This document shows positions 43,407-54,245 of a DNA stretch of 64,000 nucleotides, piece after piece. Within the stretch, counting starts at the first letter, position 1. Each line of letters begins with the position of its first letter. The notes below the pieces were generated by a model, which saw only the letters and a list, made by a program, of their open reading frames with translations, had not been told where the DNA came from and did no database searches. This DNA is from an alpha proteobacterium SCGC AAA240-E13 (GTDB lineage Bacteria; Pseudomonadota; Alphaproteobacteria; Pelagibacterales; Pelagibacteraceae). The stretch is taken from the NCBI GenBank assembly GCA_000504625.1, contig AZHR01000002.1:37384-101383 (forward strand), read 5' to 3'. Made by a program: the position numbers and the translations under genes.

Positions 43407-44597
43407 ATGATTAAAAAATTTTTAGATCTTGGAAAACAACCTCTTGCTAACAAGTATTTGACAAAAAGAGATATATTTAGAAAAAAAAAAGAATTGTTCT
43501 ATCACTTAGAAGTAGGTTTTAACACAAAAAGTAAACTTGTATCTATTATAAATAAGGTACCATCTAAAATAATGTTTGATGATAACTATCCATATAGATC
43601 TTCTATGTCTCAAACAATGATATTATCATTTAAAAAATTAGCAAAAAATTTAGTTAATACCTATAATCCTAATTCTATATTAGAAATAGGTAGCAACGAT
43701 GGTTCTTTAGTTAAAAATTTTGACAAAAAAAAAGTTATTTGTGTAGAACCATGTAAAAATTTAGCAAAAATCACTAGAAAAATGGGATATAAAACTTATG
43801 CAAATTTTTGGAACATTAAATTGGCAAAAAAAATTAAATTACGAAATAAAAATATTGATTTAATATATTCTGCCAATACTTTAAGTCATATCAACGATAT
43901 AAATTCAGTATTTAAATCAATAGTTCACATTTTGTCTGACAATGGAATATTAATAATAGAGGATCCTTCCCTTTTAGAATGTTTAAAAAAAGTGTCTTAT
44001 GACCAATTTTATAATGAGCATATTTATCTTTTTTCCTTATTATCGATTCAAAATTTAATTAAAAGACACAAATTAGAAGTTTTTAACATAGAAAAATTAG
44101 ATACTCATGGAGGATCATTGAGATACTATATAAAGAAAATTTCAAATAATAAATTTAAAATCAATAACAAGGTAAAATTGCAGTTAAATCAAGAATTGAG
44201 GTATAAAATCAATAAATATTCAACATACATAAAATTTAAAAATAAGGTTGAAAATTCGAAAAAAAAATTAAAACAAATTTTTTTAGGAGTAAAAAAGAAG
44301 AAGAAACAAATTATAGGTTATGGAGCGACAGCAAAATCAAGTACTATTTTGAATTTTTGTAATATCAGGAGTGATACATTAAAGTACTTTCTTGATACAA
44401 CGCCAAACAAAATTGGAAAATATATGCCGGGTACTCATATATACATTAAATCGTACAATAAATCTTTATTAAATAAAGTTGACTATATTTTTTTAGGTGC
44501 TTGGAATTTTAAAGAAGAAATTTTCAAAAAAGAAAGACAATACATAAAAAATGGTGGAAAATTTATCATACATGTTCCCTTTCCAAGAATAGTTTAA
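43407..44597 (+). CDS. C-methyltransferase-type sugar methyltransferase without N-terminal zinc ligands
   Basis: A 396-residue protein matching three-domain C-methyltransferases for NDP-sugars: an N-terminal FLDLGKQPLANKYL segment, YPYRSSMSQT near 64, SAM motif SILEIGSNDGSLVKNF near 90, a YDQFYNEHIYLFSL stretch near 195, and the C-terminal GYGATAKSSTILNFC. In relatives the N terminus binds zinc through four cysteines; here it begins at the LDLG segment and the CxxC pairs are missing. It may methylate a sugar carbon or have another substrate. It lies 62 nt after GT61 and 3 nt before the epimerase gene. Confidence 0.8.
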   Translation: MIKKFLDLGKQPLANKYLTKRDIFRKKKELFYHLEVGFNTKSKLVSIINKVPSKIMFDDNYPYRSSMSQTMILSFKKLAKNLVNTYNPNSILEIGSNDGSLVKNFDKKKVICVEPCKNLAKITRKMGYKTYANFWNIKLAKKIKLRNKNIDLIYSANTLSHINDINSVFKSIVHILSDNGILIIEDPSLLECLKKVSYDQFYNEHIYLFSLLSIQNLIKRHKLEVFNIEKLDTHGGSLRYYIKKISNNKFKINNKVKLQLNQELRYKINKYSTYIKFKNKVENSKKKLKQIFLGVKKKKKQIIGYGATAKSSTILNFCNIRSDTLKYFLDTTPNKIGKYMPGTHIYIKSYNKSLLNKVDYIFLGAWNFKEEIFKKERQYIKNGGKFIIHVPFPRIV

Positions 44598-44600
44598 AAT

Positions 44601-45104
44601 ATGATAGTAGTATCCAAACTTAATAAACCAAAAAATCTAAAACAGATGATTCATAAAGATTCTAGGGGACATCTTATAGAAGTATTATTAAAAAAAAAAA
44701 TTAAATTCAATTTTAATAGATGTATTACAGTAATCTCAAAAAAAAATGTTATAAGAGGTTTACATTTTCAAAAAAAATTTGCTCAACACAAAATTATTTT
44801 TGTTTTAAAGGGAACTATTAATGATTTTGCAGTAGATATTAGAAAAAATAGTAAAAATTTTGGTAAAGTTTACAAATTTAAGTTAACTTCTGGAGAAACA
44901 TTAATTATTCCAAAAGAATTTGCGCATGGTTATAGTTCTTTGGCAAATGAAAATATAGTAATTTATTTTTTATCGGAGGATTGGTATCCTAATCAAGAAA
45001 GTGGAATTATTTGGAATGATAAATTTCTAAATATAAATTGGGGAGTTAAAAAACCAATTATTTCAGAAAAAGATAAATTGTTAAAAACATTTTTAGAACT
45101 TTAA
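44601..45104 (+). CDS. dTDP-4-dehydrorhamnose 3,5-epimerase-like protein
   Basis: A 167-residue cupin of the RmlC family. The substrate and catalytic features are HKDSRGHLIEVL, NVIRGLHFQ with the active-site histidine near residue 54, VLKGTINDFAVDIRKNS, and IPKEFAHGYSSLANE near 112. Most RmlC proteins are 180 or so residues. It could act as an epimerase or isomerase on a dTDP- or other NDP-sugar made for the local glycan. No rmlA, rmlB or rmlD is nearby, so the nucleotide sugar must come from elsewhere. Confidence 0.8.
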   Translation: MIVVSKLNKPKNLKQMIHKDSRGHLIEVLLKKKIKFNFNRCITVISKKNVIRGLHFQKKFAQHKIIFVLKGTINDFAVDIRKNSKNFGKVYKFKLTSGETLIIPKEFAHGYSSLANENIVIYFLSEDWYPNQESGIIWNDKFLNINWGVKKPIISEKDKLLKTFLEL

Positions 45105-45117
45105 GAATAATATAGAA

Positions 45118-45990
45118 ATGAATTTTCTTATTAATGAAATAACAATTATAATTGTACTTTATGAAGAAGAAGCAAGTCTAATATTTCGTTGTTTAGAAAA
45201 TATAAAAAATTTTAAAATAATTATTGTAGATAATGCGGGAAATGTTTCTCTTAAAAAGAAGATCGAAGAAAAATACAAAATATATAAATACGTTCTTAAT
45301 AAAAAGAATTTTGGATTTTCAAAAGCAGCTAATCAAGCAATCAAAAAATGTGATACGGAATATATTTTGAATTTACAAGCTGATTGTTTAATTTCAAATA
45401 AAGACATATCAATACTATTGGAATCACATAAAAAGTATACAAACTGCTGTATTACATCACCTACCTTTTATGATAAAAATTCAAAACTAAGTTATAATGG
45501 AGGTGTTTTACCTGAAAAGAACAATAAAAAAGATACATTGGATTTAGAAGGAGATGTATGTGTAGAGACTGTTTTGGGATCTACAATATTGTTCAAGAAA
45601 AAAGATATACTTGAACTTGGATTATTTGACGAAAATTTTTTTCTATATTATGTAGATTTTGAACTTTGTAGAAGAATAATAAAAAATAAAAAAACAATTA
45701 TTCAAATTTTTGATACGAAAGTTCAGCATGTTCATGGTCAAATCAAAGTAAAAAATGTATTAAAAAGTATTTTTATAAGAAATTATAATTTTACTTTTGA
45801 TGAATTTTATTATTTTTTTAAAATAAATAAACATTTTGAAATATTTAACAAACTCAAAAACAAAATACCCAACTATATTGCCAAATCAATAACTAACTTT
45901 ATGTTGTTTAGATTTACTCAAAGTATATATTATTTCTCAAAAGTAGCTGCATTTTATAAGTCAAATAAATTATTAAAAAAAAATAAATAA
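45118..45990 (+). CDS. Family 2 glycosyltransferase, rhamnosyltransferase-like
   Basis: A 290-residue GT2 enzyme: ITIIIVLYEEEASLIFRCL start, IIVDNAGN near 35, NKKNFGFSKAANQAI near 60, the metal-binding LNLQADCLIS near 84, VLGSTILFKKKDILELGLFDENFF near 145 and a late helix before a lysine tail. The FGFSKAANQ and LFDENFFLYYVDFELCRR motifs match rhamnosyltransferase-type members. It follows the epimerase gene by 13 nt and closes the plus-strand cluster. Confidence 0.82.
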   Translation: MNFLINEITIIIVLYEEEASLIFRCLENIKNFKIIIVDNAGNVSLKKKIEEKYKIYKYVLNKKNFGFSKAANQAIKKCDTEYILNLQADCLISNKDISILLESHKKYTNCCITSPTFYDKNSKLSYNGGVLPEKNNKKDTLDLEGDVCVETVLGSTILFKKKDILELGLFDENFFLYYVDFELCRRIIKNKKTIIQIFDTKVQHVHGQIKVKNVLKSIFIRNYNFTFDEFYYFFKINKHFEIFNKLKNKIPNYIAKSITNFMLFRFTQSIYYFSKVAAFYKSNKLLKKNK

Positions 45991-46062
45991 AATAATTTAT
46001 ACTTAAAATTTAATTTTCTAATCCATTAATAAAATTTATTTAATCTTCTAATATTTAAGTAA

Positions 46063-46938
46063 TTAATTATCTTCAGATCTTTTTTTGGCTGAATTTCCAG
46101 TTCTAAAATATTTTTTTTCAATTTTTTTTAAATAATTATAAATATTTGATTTCCTTAAAATATTTCTGAATAATTCTTTCTTTTCAGAAACTTCTCCTTT
46201 AAAACCTGTTCTGTTCTTAAAATAAGTTTTATTTTTCATATGTTGGCTGATTATTTCATTTTTAGGTCTTCCTTTAGAAAAATAATATGTTGCAATTGAT
46301 TTTCTAGATAAATTAGAAGGACAGTTTAAAGGATCTGGATGACCATGATTACTATAATCGGTAGTAGAAAAAATTGTCATAATGTTAAAAATAGGCAAAA
46401 TTTTTTTTCCACATACCCCCATATTTTTATCCCATAATTCCAAATGTCCTCCATAACTTTCTTTCCAATTTTTATTTAGATAAATTAAAACATTAATTCT
46501 TCTATCTAAATCTAAAAATGGATGACGATTAAAATCTGTGTGAATTTTTAAAACTCCGCCTCTTTTAATTTCATGCAATCCGCCACCATTGAAATATGGA
46601 TCAGCAATAAGTGTTTCTTTAATTGAAGTTAATGATTGTAAAAAATTTAAAAAAGTGTGTGAATTTAAAAAATCAAAAAAAAATTTTATTTTATTTGGAA
46701 AATTATCATATTTATTGTTTGCAAATTTTACTTCATTCTGATTATTATAGTCCTGTGTTGTATGTAATTTTGATAAATCAGGAAATTCGTTCAGTACTTT
46801 ATTTAGAAATTCATTATTAAAAAAATTTTTTATTGTAATGTGAGGAAACGGATAAACGGATATATAATTTTCTTTTTGTTTTTTAGCTACTAAATCTAAA
46901 TCCACGAATTCACTAGACAAAACATTGCTGTAATCCAT
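46063..46938 (-). CDS. 2-Oxoglutarate/Fe(II)-dependent oxygenase
   Basis: A 291-residue dioxygenase of the prolyl-4-hydroxylase-like class. The iron ligands appear as the HTDFNRHPF motif near residue 146 and a later histidine in DYSNHGHPDPL near 205, with the 2-oxoglutarate arginine in LSRKSIATYYF. GGHLELWDKN is a further family mark. The ATG at 46938, in a TAATG overlap with the GT17 gene, is preferred over a TTG four codons upstream. Possible targets are a sugar, lipid or protein side chain of the surface cluster. Confidence 0.8.
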   Translation of the reverse strand: MDYSNVLSSEFVDLDLVAKKQKENYISVYPFPHITIKNFFNNEFLNKVLNEFPDLSKLHTTQDYNNQNEVKFANNKYDNFPNKIKFFFDFLNSHTFLNFLQSLTSIKETLIADPYFNGGGLHEIKRGGVLKIHTDFNRHPFLDLDRRINVLIYLNKNWKESYGGHLELWDKNMGVCGKKILPIFNIMTIFSTTDYSNHGHPDPLNCPSNLSRKSIATYYFSKGRPKNEIISQHMKNKTYFKNRTGFKGEVSEKKELFRNILRKSNIYNYLKKIEKKYFRTGNSAKKRSEDN

Positions 46939-47741
46939 TAAGCAATCCAATCTTTAAATTTTTCTTTATTTTGAAGTATAAATTCTGGATAAGAATCATC
47001 GATATCCACCAATTTATATACATGACCTCTATCAAATAGATCTTCTTTTTGATTAATTTTATTCCTTATCTTTTCAACATCAAAATATTCTATGTTATCC
47101 CATTTGGTTTCTGCTAAACTTTTAAGCTTTTTTGAAATAGCTTCGGGCTTAAGCAAATAATTAAAGTGCCAACCACCGTTATTAATAATTTGAATACTAC
47201 GTTCTTTATCTAGTCGCCAAAAAGAGTATTTTAAATTTTTTTTAACTACTTTTTGTCTCAACCAGTCGACTGATTTTAAATTAATTTTTTTACAAATTCT
47301 TGTTCCTTCCCAAGGACTTTCGTATTGATTATAAATATTTAATTTATAGGTATACATTTTTTGCATAAATATGGCGTATTTTTTATCTAGTTTTATATTT
47401 TTCAAAACTTCTGGATTTGGTATTTCATCGGGATCGGAAAACATGATTAAATCATCACTATCTGCTTTTTCTAAGCCCCTAAATATATGTTCACGTTGAT
47501 AGGCTTGATTTTCCCAAGGTATATTTTTAGAAGGGAAAGGGTCATTTAAAATCAGATGAATTATTTTGTTTTTTATATTAGGGTATTTTTCCACATTAAA
47601 ATTTATTTTTTTTAACCTTCCTCTGTGATCATAGTTAGATTCACAAACTACGAAGAAATCTACTGAATCTTTTAAAATGTTAAATCTCAAATCTGCTTGT
47701 AAAGTTTCTTGAAAAAACGTGATGCAGTCATAAATTTTCAT
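46938..47741 (-). CDS. GT17-family glycosyltransferase
   Basis: A 267-residue protein resembling GT17 (beta-1,4-mannosyl-glycoprotein N-acetylglucosaminyltransferase-type) enzymes: it opens KIYDCITFFQETLQADLRFN, has FFVVCESNYDHRGR near 30, ENQAYQREHIFRGL near 77 and SDPDEIPNPEVL near 97 with the putative metal site, then NNGGWHFNYL near 180. Such bacterial proteins occur in polysaccharide clusters; acceptor unknown. It overlaps the oxygenase by 1 nt and starts close to the lepA stop, at the end of the island. Confidence 0.8.
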   Translation of the reverse strand: MKIYDCITFFQETLQADLRFNILKDSVDFFVVCESNYDHRGRLKKINFNVEKYPNIKNKIIHLILNDPFPSKNIPWENQAYQREHIFRGLEKADSDDLIMFSDPDEIPNPEVLKNIKLDKKYAIFMQKMYTYKLNIYNQYESPWEGTRICKKINLKSVDWLRQKVVKKNLKYSFWRLDKERSIQIINNGGWHFNYLLKPEAISKKLKSLAETKWDNIEYFDVEKIRNKINQKEDLFDRGHVYKLVDIDDSYPEFILQNKEKFKDWIA

Positions 47742-47744
47742 ATA

Positions 47745-49553
47745 TTAACTACCTTTATTAATTCTTAACACGCCAATAAAAGCTTCTTGGGGTATTTCTA
47801 CTTTACCAAATTGTTTAGCTCTTAATTTTCCCCTTTTTTGTTTATCAAGAAGTTTTCTTTTTCTATCTCTGGCGCCTCCACCGTGTATTTTAGTTAGAAC
47901 ATCCTTTTTAAAACCTTTTATTGTTTCTCTTGCTATTATCTTACCACCAATAACTGCTTGAATAGGAATTTGGAAATTATGTCTTGGAATTAGTTCTTTA
48001 AGTTTTTCACATACTAGCCTTCCTTGTAATTGAGCAAAATCTTTATTAATAATCATAGATAGAGCATCAACTGATTCCGAATTAACTAGTATACCCATCT
48101 TAACTAAATTTCCTTCTTTGTAGCCTGTTATTTCATAATCAAAACTTGCATATCCACTAGAAATTGATTTTATGCGATCATAAAAATCAAAAACTACCTC
48201 GTTTAATGGTAATTCGTAACTTAGTACTGCACGATTTCCTGAATAGGTAAGATTGTTCTGTACTCCTCTTTTATCCTGACAAATTTTAATCACGGATCCC
48301 AGATATTGGTCTGGAGTAATTATAGTAGCTTTAATCCAAGGCTCCTCTATTGAAATAATTTGTGTTGGTTCCGGCATATTTGTTGGATTTTGTAGTTCCA
48401 GAATAGAACCATCTCTTTTGTTAATCTTATATATCACTCCTGGCGCTGTTGTTATTAGATTAATATCAAATTCTCTTTCCAATCTTTGAGTAACAATTTC
48501 TAAATGAAGTAGTCCTAAAAAACCACACCGAAAACCCAATCCAAGTGCACTTGAAGATTCAGATTCGTATGAAAAACTTGAATCATTAAGTTTTAATTTT
48601 GCTAAACCATCTTTTAGCTTTTGATATTCAGAATTATCAACTGGAAATAATCCACAGAATACAACTGGTTTGCTTGGTTTAAATCCTGGCAGGGGTATTT
48701 CAATGGAATTTGATGAGTCACAAATCGTATCTCCTACCTTGGTATCGGACAAATTTTTTATTCCCGTAATAATAAAACCAATCTCTCCAGATAATATTTT
48801 GTCTACATCTTTGGGTTTTGGTGTAAATACACCAACTTTTTCAATTACATGCTTAGTATTGTTAGATAGCATTTTAATTTCCATACCTTTTTTTAAAATA
48901 CCATTGATGACTCTCACCAGAATAACAACTCCTAAATAGCTATCATACCAACTATCTACCAATAAACATTTTAGTGGTTTTTTTGTATCTCCTTTTGGTG
49001 AAGGCAAAATTTTGACTATGGACTCTAATATATCATCTACTCCTTCACCGGTTTTTCCTGAACAATTGATTGAGTGACTAATATCTATTCCTATTACTTC
49101 TTCTATTTGTTTTTTAACCTTCTCAGTATCCGCAGCAGGTAAATCAATTTTATTAAGTACAGGTATAATTTCATGATTGTTGTCAAGCGCTTGATATACG
49201 TTAGCTAAGGTTTGTGCTTCAACTCCTTGTGAACTGTCAACAATTAAAATTGATCCTTCACATGCGGATAATGATCTGCTCACTTCATAACTAAAGTCAA
49301 CATGTCCAGGAGTATCAATAATATTCAAAATATAATTTTTTCCATCTTTTGCTTTATAATTCAAACGAACCGTTTGAGCTTTTATAGTAATGCCTCTTTC
49401 TCTTTCTATATCCATAGTATCAAGTACCTGGTCTTTCATTTCTCTGTCACTTAATCCTCCACATCTATAAATTAATCTATCTGCCAAAGTAGATTTACCA
49501 TGGTTGATGTGCGCAATTATCGAAAAATTGCGTATAGTTTTGTTATTAGACAT
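47745..49553 (-). CDS. lepA: Elongation factor 4 (LepA)
   Basis: Ribosome-associated GTPase. The 602 residues include the P loop [14 protein letters not shown] near 16, DTPGHVDF near 82, NKIDLP near 135, the EF-G-like domains III and V and the LepA-specific C terminus [25 protein letters not shown]. Length fits. It follows pheT with overlapping stop and start and marks the return to housekeeping genes after the glycan cluster. Confidence 0.97.
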   Translation of the reverse strand: MSNNKTIRNFSIIAHINHGKSTLADRLIYRCGGLSDREMKDQVLDTMDIERERGITIKAQTVRLNYKAKDGKNYILNIIDTPGHVDFSYEVSRSLSACEGSILIVDSSQGVEAQTLANVYQALDNNHEIIPVLNKIDLPAADTEKVKKQIEEVIGIDISHSINCSGKTGEGVDDILESIVKILPSPKGDTKKPLKCLLVDSWYDSYLGVVILVRVINGILKKGMEIKMLSNNTKHVIEKVGVFTPKPKDVDKILSGEIGFIITGIKNLSDTKVGDTICDSSNSIEIPLPGFKPSKPVVFCGLFPVDNSEYQKLKDGLAKLKLNDSSFSYESESSSALGLGFRCGFLGLLHLEIVTQRLEREFDINLITTAPGVIYKINKRDGSILELQNPTNMPEPTQIISIEEPWIKATIITPDQYLGSVIKICQDKRGVQNNLTYSGNRAVLSYELPLNEVVFDFYDRIKSISSGYASFDYEITGYKEGNLVKMGILVNSESVDALSMIINKDFAQLQGRLVCEKLKELIPRHNFQIPIQAVIGGKIIARETIKGFKKDVLTKIHGGGARDRKRKLLDKQKRGKLRAKQFGKVEIPQEAFIGVLRINKGS

Positions 49554-51955
49554 TAGGATCTTAGTGTTGCGCCTGTTGTTTCTTGAACTTCTAATATAAT
49601 TTTTTTGCTTATTTGATCAATATCTTGTTCGCTTAAAGTTTTGTCTTTAGGTTCCAAAGTTACATTAAAAGCAATAGATTTTTTTCCAACACCAATATTA
49701 TCTCCCTGATATACATCAAAAATTTTTACTTCTTTAATTAATTCTTTATCAATTGTATTAACTAAACTAATAATTTCTCCAGAACTATATTTTTCATCAA
49801 TAACAAAAGCAAAATCTCTAACTACTTTTTGATAATCAGAAACAATAAATTGAGGTTTTGCTTCTCTAATTTTTTTTCTTGACTTGGGTACATTGTTTAA
49901 AAAGATTTCAAAACCTAAAACATTATCAGTTCTTAGATCTAACTTTTTAATAATAGATGGGTGAATTTCCCCGAAATATGCTAGTTCTGGTCCGCTAGAT
50001 GAACCCAATGTTATCAAACCTGATCTTCCTGGGTGATACCATTTTTTTGTTCTACTGCTCACCACTATCTTAGAACTGTCAATACCAACTTCATTTAAAG
50101 TTCTTAGTGCATCATTTTTAATGTCAAAAACATCAAAATTTCTTTCTTTCTCTATCCAATTTTTTCTAGAATATTTCCCTGTTTTAATCGCACCGATCAT
50201 TGTTGATTGTTCTCCAGGTCTGCTCCCTTTAAAAACAGGTCCTATTTCAAACAACATTAAATCTTCAAAATTTCTATGAATATTTTTTTTCGCACTAATA
50301 ATTAAATTTGAATAAAGAGATGATCTTAGAACATCTAAATCAGACGAAATTGGATTAGATAATTTAATCTCACTTTTTAATTCTGAAAATAAAGTGTCCG
50401 TTTTTGAATCTGTAAATGACCAGGTAACTGCCTCTGTGTAGCCTTTTGAAGCAACAGATCTTTGGGCAAAGTGAAAAAGTTTTTGTTTATAATTTAAGGT
50501 ATCTTTAATATTTTCTTTTTCAGGATTTATTAACGGTACTTTGTTGTAACCTTTAATTCTTGTTAACTCCTCTATAAGATCTATATCTTCCTTAATATCT
50601 GGTCTCCAAGTAGGTGGTAAAACCTTCATTTTTTTTCCGCTCATTCTTAAAGAGCATCCTAACGAGGATAAAATTTTTTTGATTTCTACGCTAGTAATTG
50701 AAAACCCAATAACTTTTAAAAACTTTTCCCGTTCTAAATCAATTGTTTTTCTTTCATCCTTTATCTGTCCTACAATTGAAAACTTGCTTGCTTCACCGCC
50801 ACACATGTCCAGTATCATGCACATTCCTAGTTCTAAGCCTAATTTTATAGAATCGGGATCTATACCTCTTTCAAACCTATATTTCGCATCAGTTTCAATA
50901 TTTAATATTTTAGAAGTTTTTCTAATTGGTGATGGAAAAAAATATGCAGATTCCAATAAAATATTTTTAGTAGAAAATTCTGTACCTGATCTAGTTCCTC
51001 CAATAATTCCTCCGAGACCTAAAACGCCTGATTTGTCACTTATTGCACACATATTGTTTTGAAGTGTATATTTTTTATTGTCTAAAGCTTCAAAAGACTC
51101 GCCTTTTTTTGAGTTTCTAACAATAATTTCTTGATCAATTTTATCAGCATCGTAAGCATGCAAAGGTCGATTTAGATCAAACATTACATAATTGGTAGCG
51201 TCTACGATTGCTGAAACAGGTTTCAAACCTAAAGATATAATTCTTTTTTTAAGCCAATCTGGACTTTCTTTATTTTTAACATTTTTAATATATACGCTTC
51301 CAAAAATACCACAGCCCTGGTCTTTTTCTTTTTTTATAGAAACTTTGATTGGGCTTTTGAATTTTTGATTTATTTTAATAGGAGGTTGTTTTTTTAACTG
51401 ACCTAAACCAGAGGATGCCAAATCTCTTGCAATACCTCGAACACCCAAACAATCGGGTCTATTCGGAGTAATAGCAATATCCATAGTTTTTTCCTCAGTG
51501 TTTTTAAAATATTTATCGCCAATATTTTTTTCTTTTTTATTTAATTCAATAATTCCTTCTTTATCTAAAGATTCATCAAGTTCGTAACCTGAACAAAGCA
51601 TTCCATGAGATTCTATTCCTCTTATTTTTGCTATTTTCAATTTCATATTAGTTTTTGGAATAACTGCACCAAGAGGAGCATAAACTGCGAATAGTCCATC
51701 TCTAGCATTTTGAGCTCCACAAACAACTTTAACTAAATTTCCAGAACCTATATCAACGTCACAAAGCTTTAGTTTATCTGCATTAGGATGTTTTTGAGAT
51801 TTTACAATTTTACCAACAATAAAATTATCTAAATTATCATTTGATGATTTTATATTTTCTACCTGCAATCCAATTTCTGTTAACCGATCTACTACTTGAT
51901 TTAAGTTTGCTTTAGTAGCCAGATGATTTTTTATCCATGATAAAGAAGTTATCAT
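49553..51955 (-). CDS. pheT: Phenylalanyl-tRNA synthetase beta subunit
   Basis: Large subunit of the tetrameric PheRS, with editing site. The 800 residues show the N-terminal tRNA-binding OB domain ([25 protein letters not shown]), the B3/B4 editing region with [15 protein letters not shown], the B5 domain ([11 protein letters not shown]), the catalytic-like core and the C-terminal ferredoxin-like anticodon domain ([19 protein letters not shown]). The start overlaps the pheS stop as ATGA. Confidence 0.97.
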   Translation of the reverse strand: MITSLSWIKNHLATKANLNQVVDRLTEIGLQVENIKSSNDNLDNFIVGKIVKSQKHPNADKLKLCDVDIGSGNLVKVVCGAQNARDGLFAVYAPLGAVIPKTNMKLKIAKIRGIESHGMLCSGYELDESLDKEGIIELNKKEKNIGDKYFKNTEEKTMDIAITPNRPDCLGVRGIARDLASSGLGQLKKQPPIKINQKFKSPIKVSIKKEKDQGCGIFGSVYIKNVKNKESPDWLKKRIISLGLKPVSAIVDATNYVMFDLNRPLHAYDADKIDQEIIVRNSKKGESFEALDNKKYTLQNNMCAISDKSGVLGLGGIIGGTRSGTEFSTKNILLESAYFFPSPIRKTSKILNIETDAKYRFERGIDPDSIKLGLELGMCMILDMCGGEASKFSIVGQIKDERKTIDLEREKFLKVIGFSITSVEIKKILSSLGCSLRMSGKKMKVLPPTWRPDIKEDIDLIEELTRIKGYNKVPLINPEKENIKDTLNYKQKLFHFAQRSVASKGYTEAVTWSFTDSKTDTLFSELKSEIKLSNPISSDLDVLRSSLYSNLIISAKKNIHRNFEDLMLFEIGPVFKGSRPGEQSTMIGAIKTGKYSRKNWIEKERNFDVFDIKNDALRTLNEVGIDSSKIVVSSRTKKWYHPGRSGLITLGSSSGPELAYFGEIHPSIIKKLDLRTDNVLGFEIFLNNVPKSRKKIREAKPQFIVSDYQKVVRDFAFVIDEKYSSGEIISLVNTIDKELIKEVKIFDVYQGDNIGVGKKSIAFNVTLEPKDKTLSEQDIDQISKKIILEVQETTGATLRS

Positions 51956-53019
51956 CTACTTAAACCTCTATAATTTGTTGGAACATCAAGTGGATCAAAT
52001 CCATAAAACTCTAACCATCTAATATCATTTTCAAAAAAAGCTCTGAGATCGTTGATTCCATATTTCAACATAGCCAATCGATCAATTCCTACACCAAAAG
52101 CATACCCTTGGTATTGTTTTGGATTTACTTTTGCATTTTTTAGAACAATAGGGTGTACCATTCCACAACCAAGAATTTCTAACCATTTATTACCTTCACC
52201 AATCTTAATTTTTCCGTCTTGAATTTTATATCCAATATCTACTTCTGCTGATGGTTCAGTAAAAGGAAAATGACTAGGTCTAAATCTTATTTTTACTTTT
52301 TCAACTTCAAAAAATTTCTTAACAAAATAATATAAGCAGCCTTTAAGATGGCCCATGTTAACGTTTTTGTCTATATGAAGACCTTCCAATTGATGAAACA
52401 TTGGTGAGTGTGTTTGATCACTGTCATGTCTATAAGTCCTACCTGGAGCAATTATTTTAAATGGTGGTTTGCTCTTCAGCATTGTTCTAATTTGAACTGG
52501 TGATGTATGTGTTCGTAAAAGTAAATCTTTAGAATGATCAAGATAAAAAGTATCGTGCATATCTCTTGCTGGATGATTTTCAGGTGTATTGAGTGCAGAA
52601 AAATTATAATACTCATTTTCAACATCAGGTCCCTCTTCAACAGAAAAACCAATCTCAGAAAAAATAGAAGTTACTTCATCTATTACTTGCGAAACTGGGT
52701 GAATTTTTCCTGTAAAGTAGGTTCGACCTGGTAAAGTTACATCTATTTTTTCATTTTTGAGTTTTTTATTTATTTCCAGTTGATCAAAATCAATGATTTT
52801 TTTTTCAAGAATTTCTGTTACTTTTATTTTAAGATCATTGAGTTTTGAAGCGTATTCTTTTCTTTGGTTTTGCTGCAAGCTTCCAATTTTTTTAAATAGT
52901 TCTGTAATTATCCCTTGTTTGCCAAAAATTTCACTTTTAACTAAATCTAGAGAATTTCTATCATTTATATTTTTTATTTTATTTTGAATATCAGATTTAA
53001 TTTGATCAAAGTTTTCCAT
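51952..53019 (-). CDS. pheS: Phenylalanyl-tRNA synthetase alpha subunit
   Basis: Catalytic subunit of PheRS. The 355 residues begin with a coiled-coil helix pair, then class II motifs: [12 protein letters not shown] near 137, [12 protein letters not shown] near 157, [23 protein letters not shown] near 181 and [10 protein letters not shown] plus [17 protein letters not shown] at the end. It lies 55 nt downstream of rplT and is coupled to pheT, the usual order. Confidence 0.97.
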   Translation of the reverse strand: MENFDQIKSDIQNKIKNINDRNSLDLVKSEIFGKQGIITELFKKIGSLQQNQRKEYASKLNDLKIKVTEILEKKIIDFDQLEINKKLKNEKIDVTLPGRTYFTGKIHPVSQVIDEVTSIFSEIGFSVEEGPDVENEYYNFSALNTPENHPARDMHDTFYLDHSKDLLLRTHTSPVQIRTMLKSKPPFKIIAPGRTYRHDSDQTHSPMFHQLEGLHIDKNVNMGHLKGCLYYFVKKFFEVEKVKIRFRPSHFPFTEPSAEVDIGYKIQDGKIKIGEGNKWLEILGCGMVHPIVLKNAKVNPKQYQGYAFGVGIDRLAMLKYGINDLRAFFENDIRWLEFYGFDPLDVPTNYRGLSR

Positions 53020-53074
53020 AATAAAATCTTTTTAATGATTCTTTACTTTACTGAAGATAATAGAAATGCCCTTA

Positions 53075-53431
53075 TTAGTTAAGGGAGGATTGTACTTTTT
53101 TTACAATAGATTTGAATACTTCTGGGTTGTTATAAGCAATATCTGCTAATATTTTTCTATCTAACTTAATTCCTGACTTGTTTAGTCCATTAATAAATTT
53201 AGAATAAGTAATACCCTCGGCTCTGACACCGGCATTTATCCTTTGTATCCATAATGATCTAAATACTCTTTTTTTTGTTCTTCGATCTCTATAAGCATAT
53301 TGAAGAGCTTTTTCCATTGCCTGTTTTGCAACTCGAATAGTATTTTTTCTTCTACCCCACTGACCTTTTACAGCTTTTAATACTTTTTTGTGTTTTGCAT
53401 GACTTGTAACACCTCTTTTTGTTCGTGCCAT
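53075..53431 (-). CDS. rplT: Ribosomal protein L20
   Basis: Large-subunit assembly protein that binds 23S rRNA. The 118 residues start [18 protein letters not shown] and have [24 protein letters not shown], matching L20 throughout. It begins 1 nt after the rpmI stop. In other bacteria L20 represses its own infC-rpmI-rplT mRNA; whether that happens here is not shown by the sequence. Confidence 0.97.
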   Translation of the reverse strand: MARTKRGVTSHAKHKKVLKAVKGQWGRRKNTIRVAKQAMEKALQYAYRDRRTKKRVFRSLWIQRINAGVRAEGITYSKFINGLNKSGIKLDRKILADIAYNNPEVFKSIVKKVQSSLN

Positions 53432-53432
53432 T

Positions 53433-53639
53433 TTAACCTCTTAAATTATAAGGCATGTATGATTTAACTATTTTTGCATCTTGCTTGGACATTATCGTTG
53501 TACCTCTTTGTTTTCTAATTTGTGAATTTGTTCTTTTAATCATACCATGTCTTTTACCTGCTTGAGGCATTATCACTTTGCCTCTAGCAGTTATTTTAAA
53601 TCTTTTTTTTGCTGAACTTTTAGTTTTTAGTTTAGGCAT
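53433..53639 (-). CDS. rpmI: Ribosomal protein L35
   Basis: Small basic protein of the large subunit. The 68 residues start [20 protein letters not shown], with [20 protein letters not shown], typical of L35. The 60-nt gap to infC upstream is the largest in this operon and is the place where a leader structure for autoregulation would lie; no clear hairpin was seen. Confidence 0.96.
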   Translation of the reverse strand: MPKLKTKSSAKKRFKITARGKVIMPQAGKRHGMIKRTNSQIRKQRGTTIMSKQDAKIVKSYMPYNLRG

Positions 53640-53699
53640 AAAAATAATTGGCAGTTTATACTAACAATATAATTAATTTACAATAACTAATATTTGCTA

Positions 53700-54245
53700 T
53701 TAAAGAGGTTGAATTACCATTGTCATTTGTCTTCCTTCAAATTTTGGACTAAGTTCTAATTTACCAACTTCTTTTACATCGTCTTCAACTCTCTTCAATA
53801 GTTCCTTTCCAAGATGATGATGTTGCATTTCTCTTCCTCTAAATTTAACCGTAAATTTTACTTTATTGCCTCTTGAAAGAAATTTGTGTGCATTTTTTAT
53901 TTTAAAATTGTAATCATGAATTTCCGTACCTGGTCTAAGTTTTATTTCTTTCAATTCTAAGATTTTTTGTTTCTTTTTAGCTTTATTTGTTTTTTTTTGT
54001 AAATCATATTTATATTTACCCATATCAATTATTTTACAAACAGGAGGTTTTGCGTTGGGAGAAATTTCGATTAAATCTAAACCTTCCTCTTGCGCTATAT
54101 GCAATGCTTCTTTAGTAGAAAGAATACCCAAATTTTTTCCATCACTTCCAATAACTTGAACTTCAAGTGAATTGATTCTTTGATTGGCTCTAGGACCCCT
54201 ATCTCTTGTTCTTCTTTGAAAGTATTTTTGTTTAAATACTGCCAC
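53700..54245 (-). CDS. infC: Translation initiation factor IF-3
   Basis: Keeps 30S subunits free and checks start codons. The 181 residues show the N domain (RGPRANQRINSLEVQVIGSDG, LSTKEALHIAQEEGLDLIEI), the linker, and the C domain (KEIKLRPGTEIHDYNFKIKNAHKFL, VKFRGREMQHH). The frame starts with GTG at 54245, directly after the thrS stop; no ATG fits. Rare start codons are common for infC, as IF-3 itself rejects them, so this may be an autoregulatory start. Confidence 0.96.
   Translation of the reverse strand: MAVFKQKYFQRRTRDRGPRANQRINSLEVQVIGSDGKNLGILSTKEALHIAQEEGLDLIEISPNAKPPVCKIIDMGKYKYDLQKKTNKAKKKQKILELKEIKLRPGTEIHDYNFKIKNAHKFLSRGNKVKFTVKFRGREMQHHHLGKELLKRVEDDVKEVGKLELSPKFEGRQMTMVIQPL

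Noticed and set aside
46939..46950. TTG start four codons before the 2OG oxygenase ATG
   Set aside because: It lies inside the GT17 gene end; the ATG in the TAATG overlap is the simpler start.
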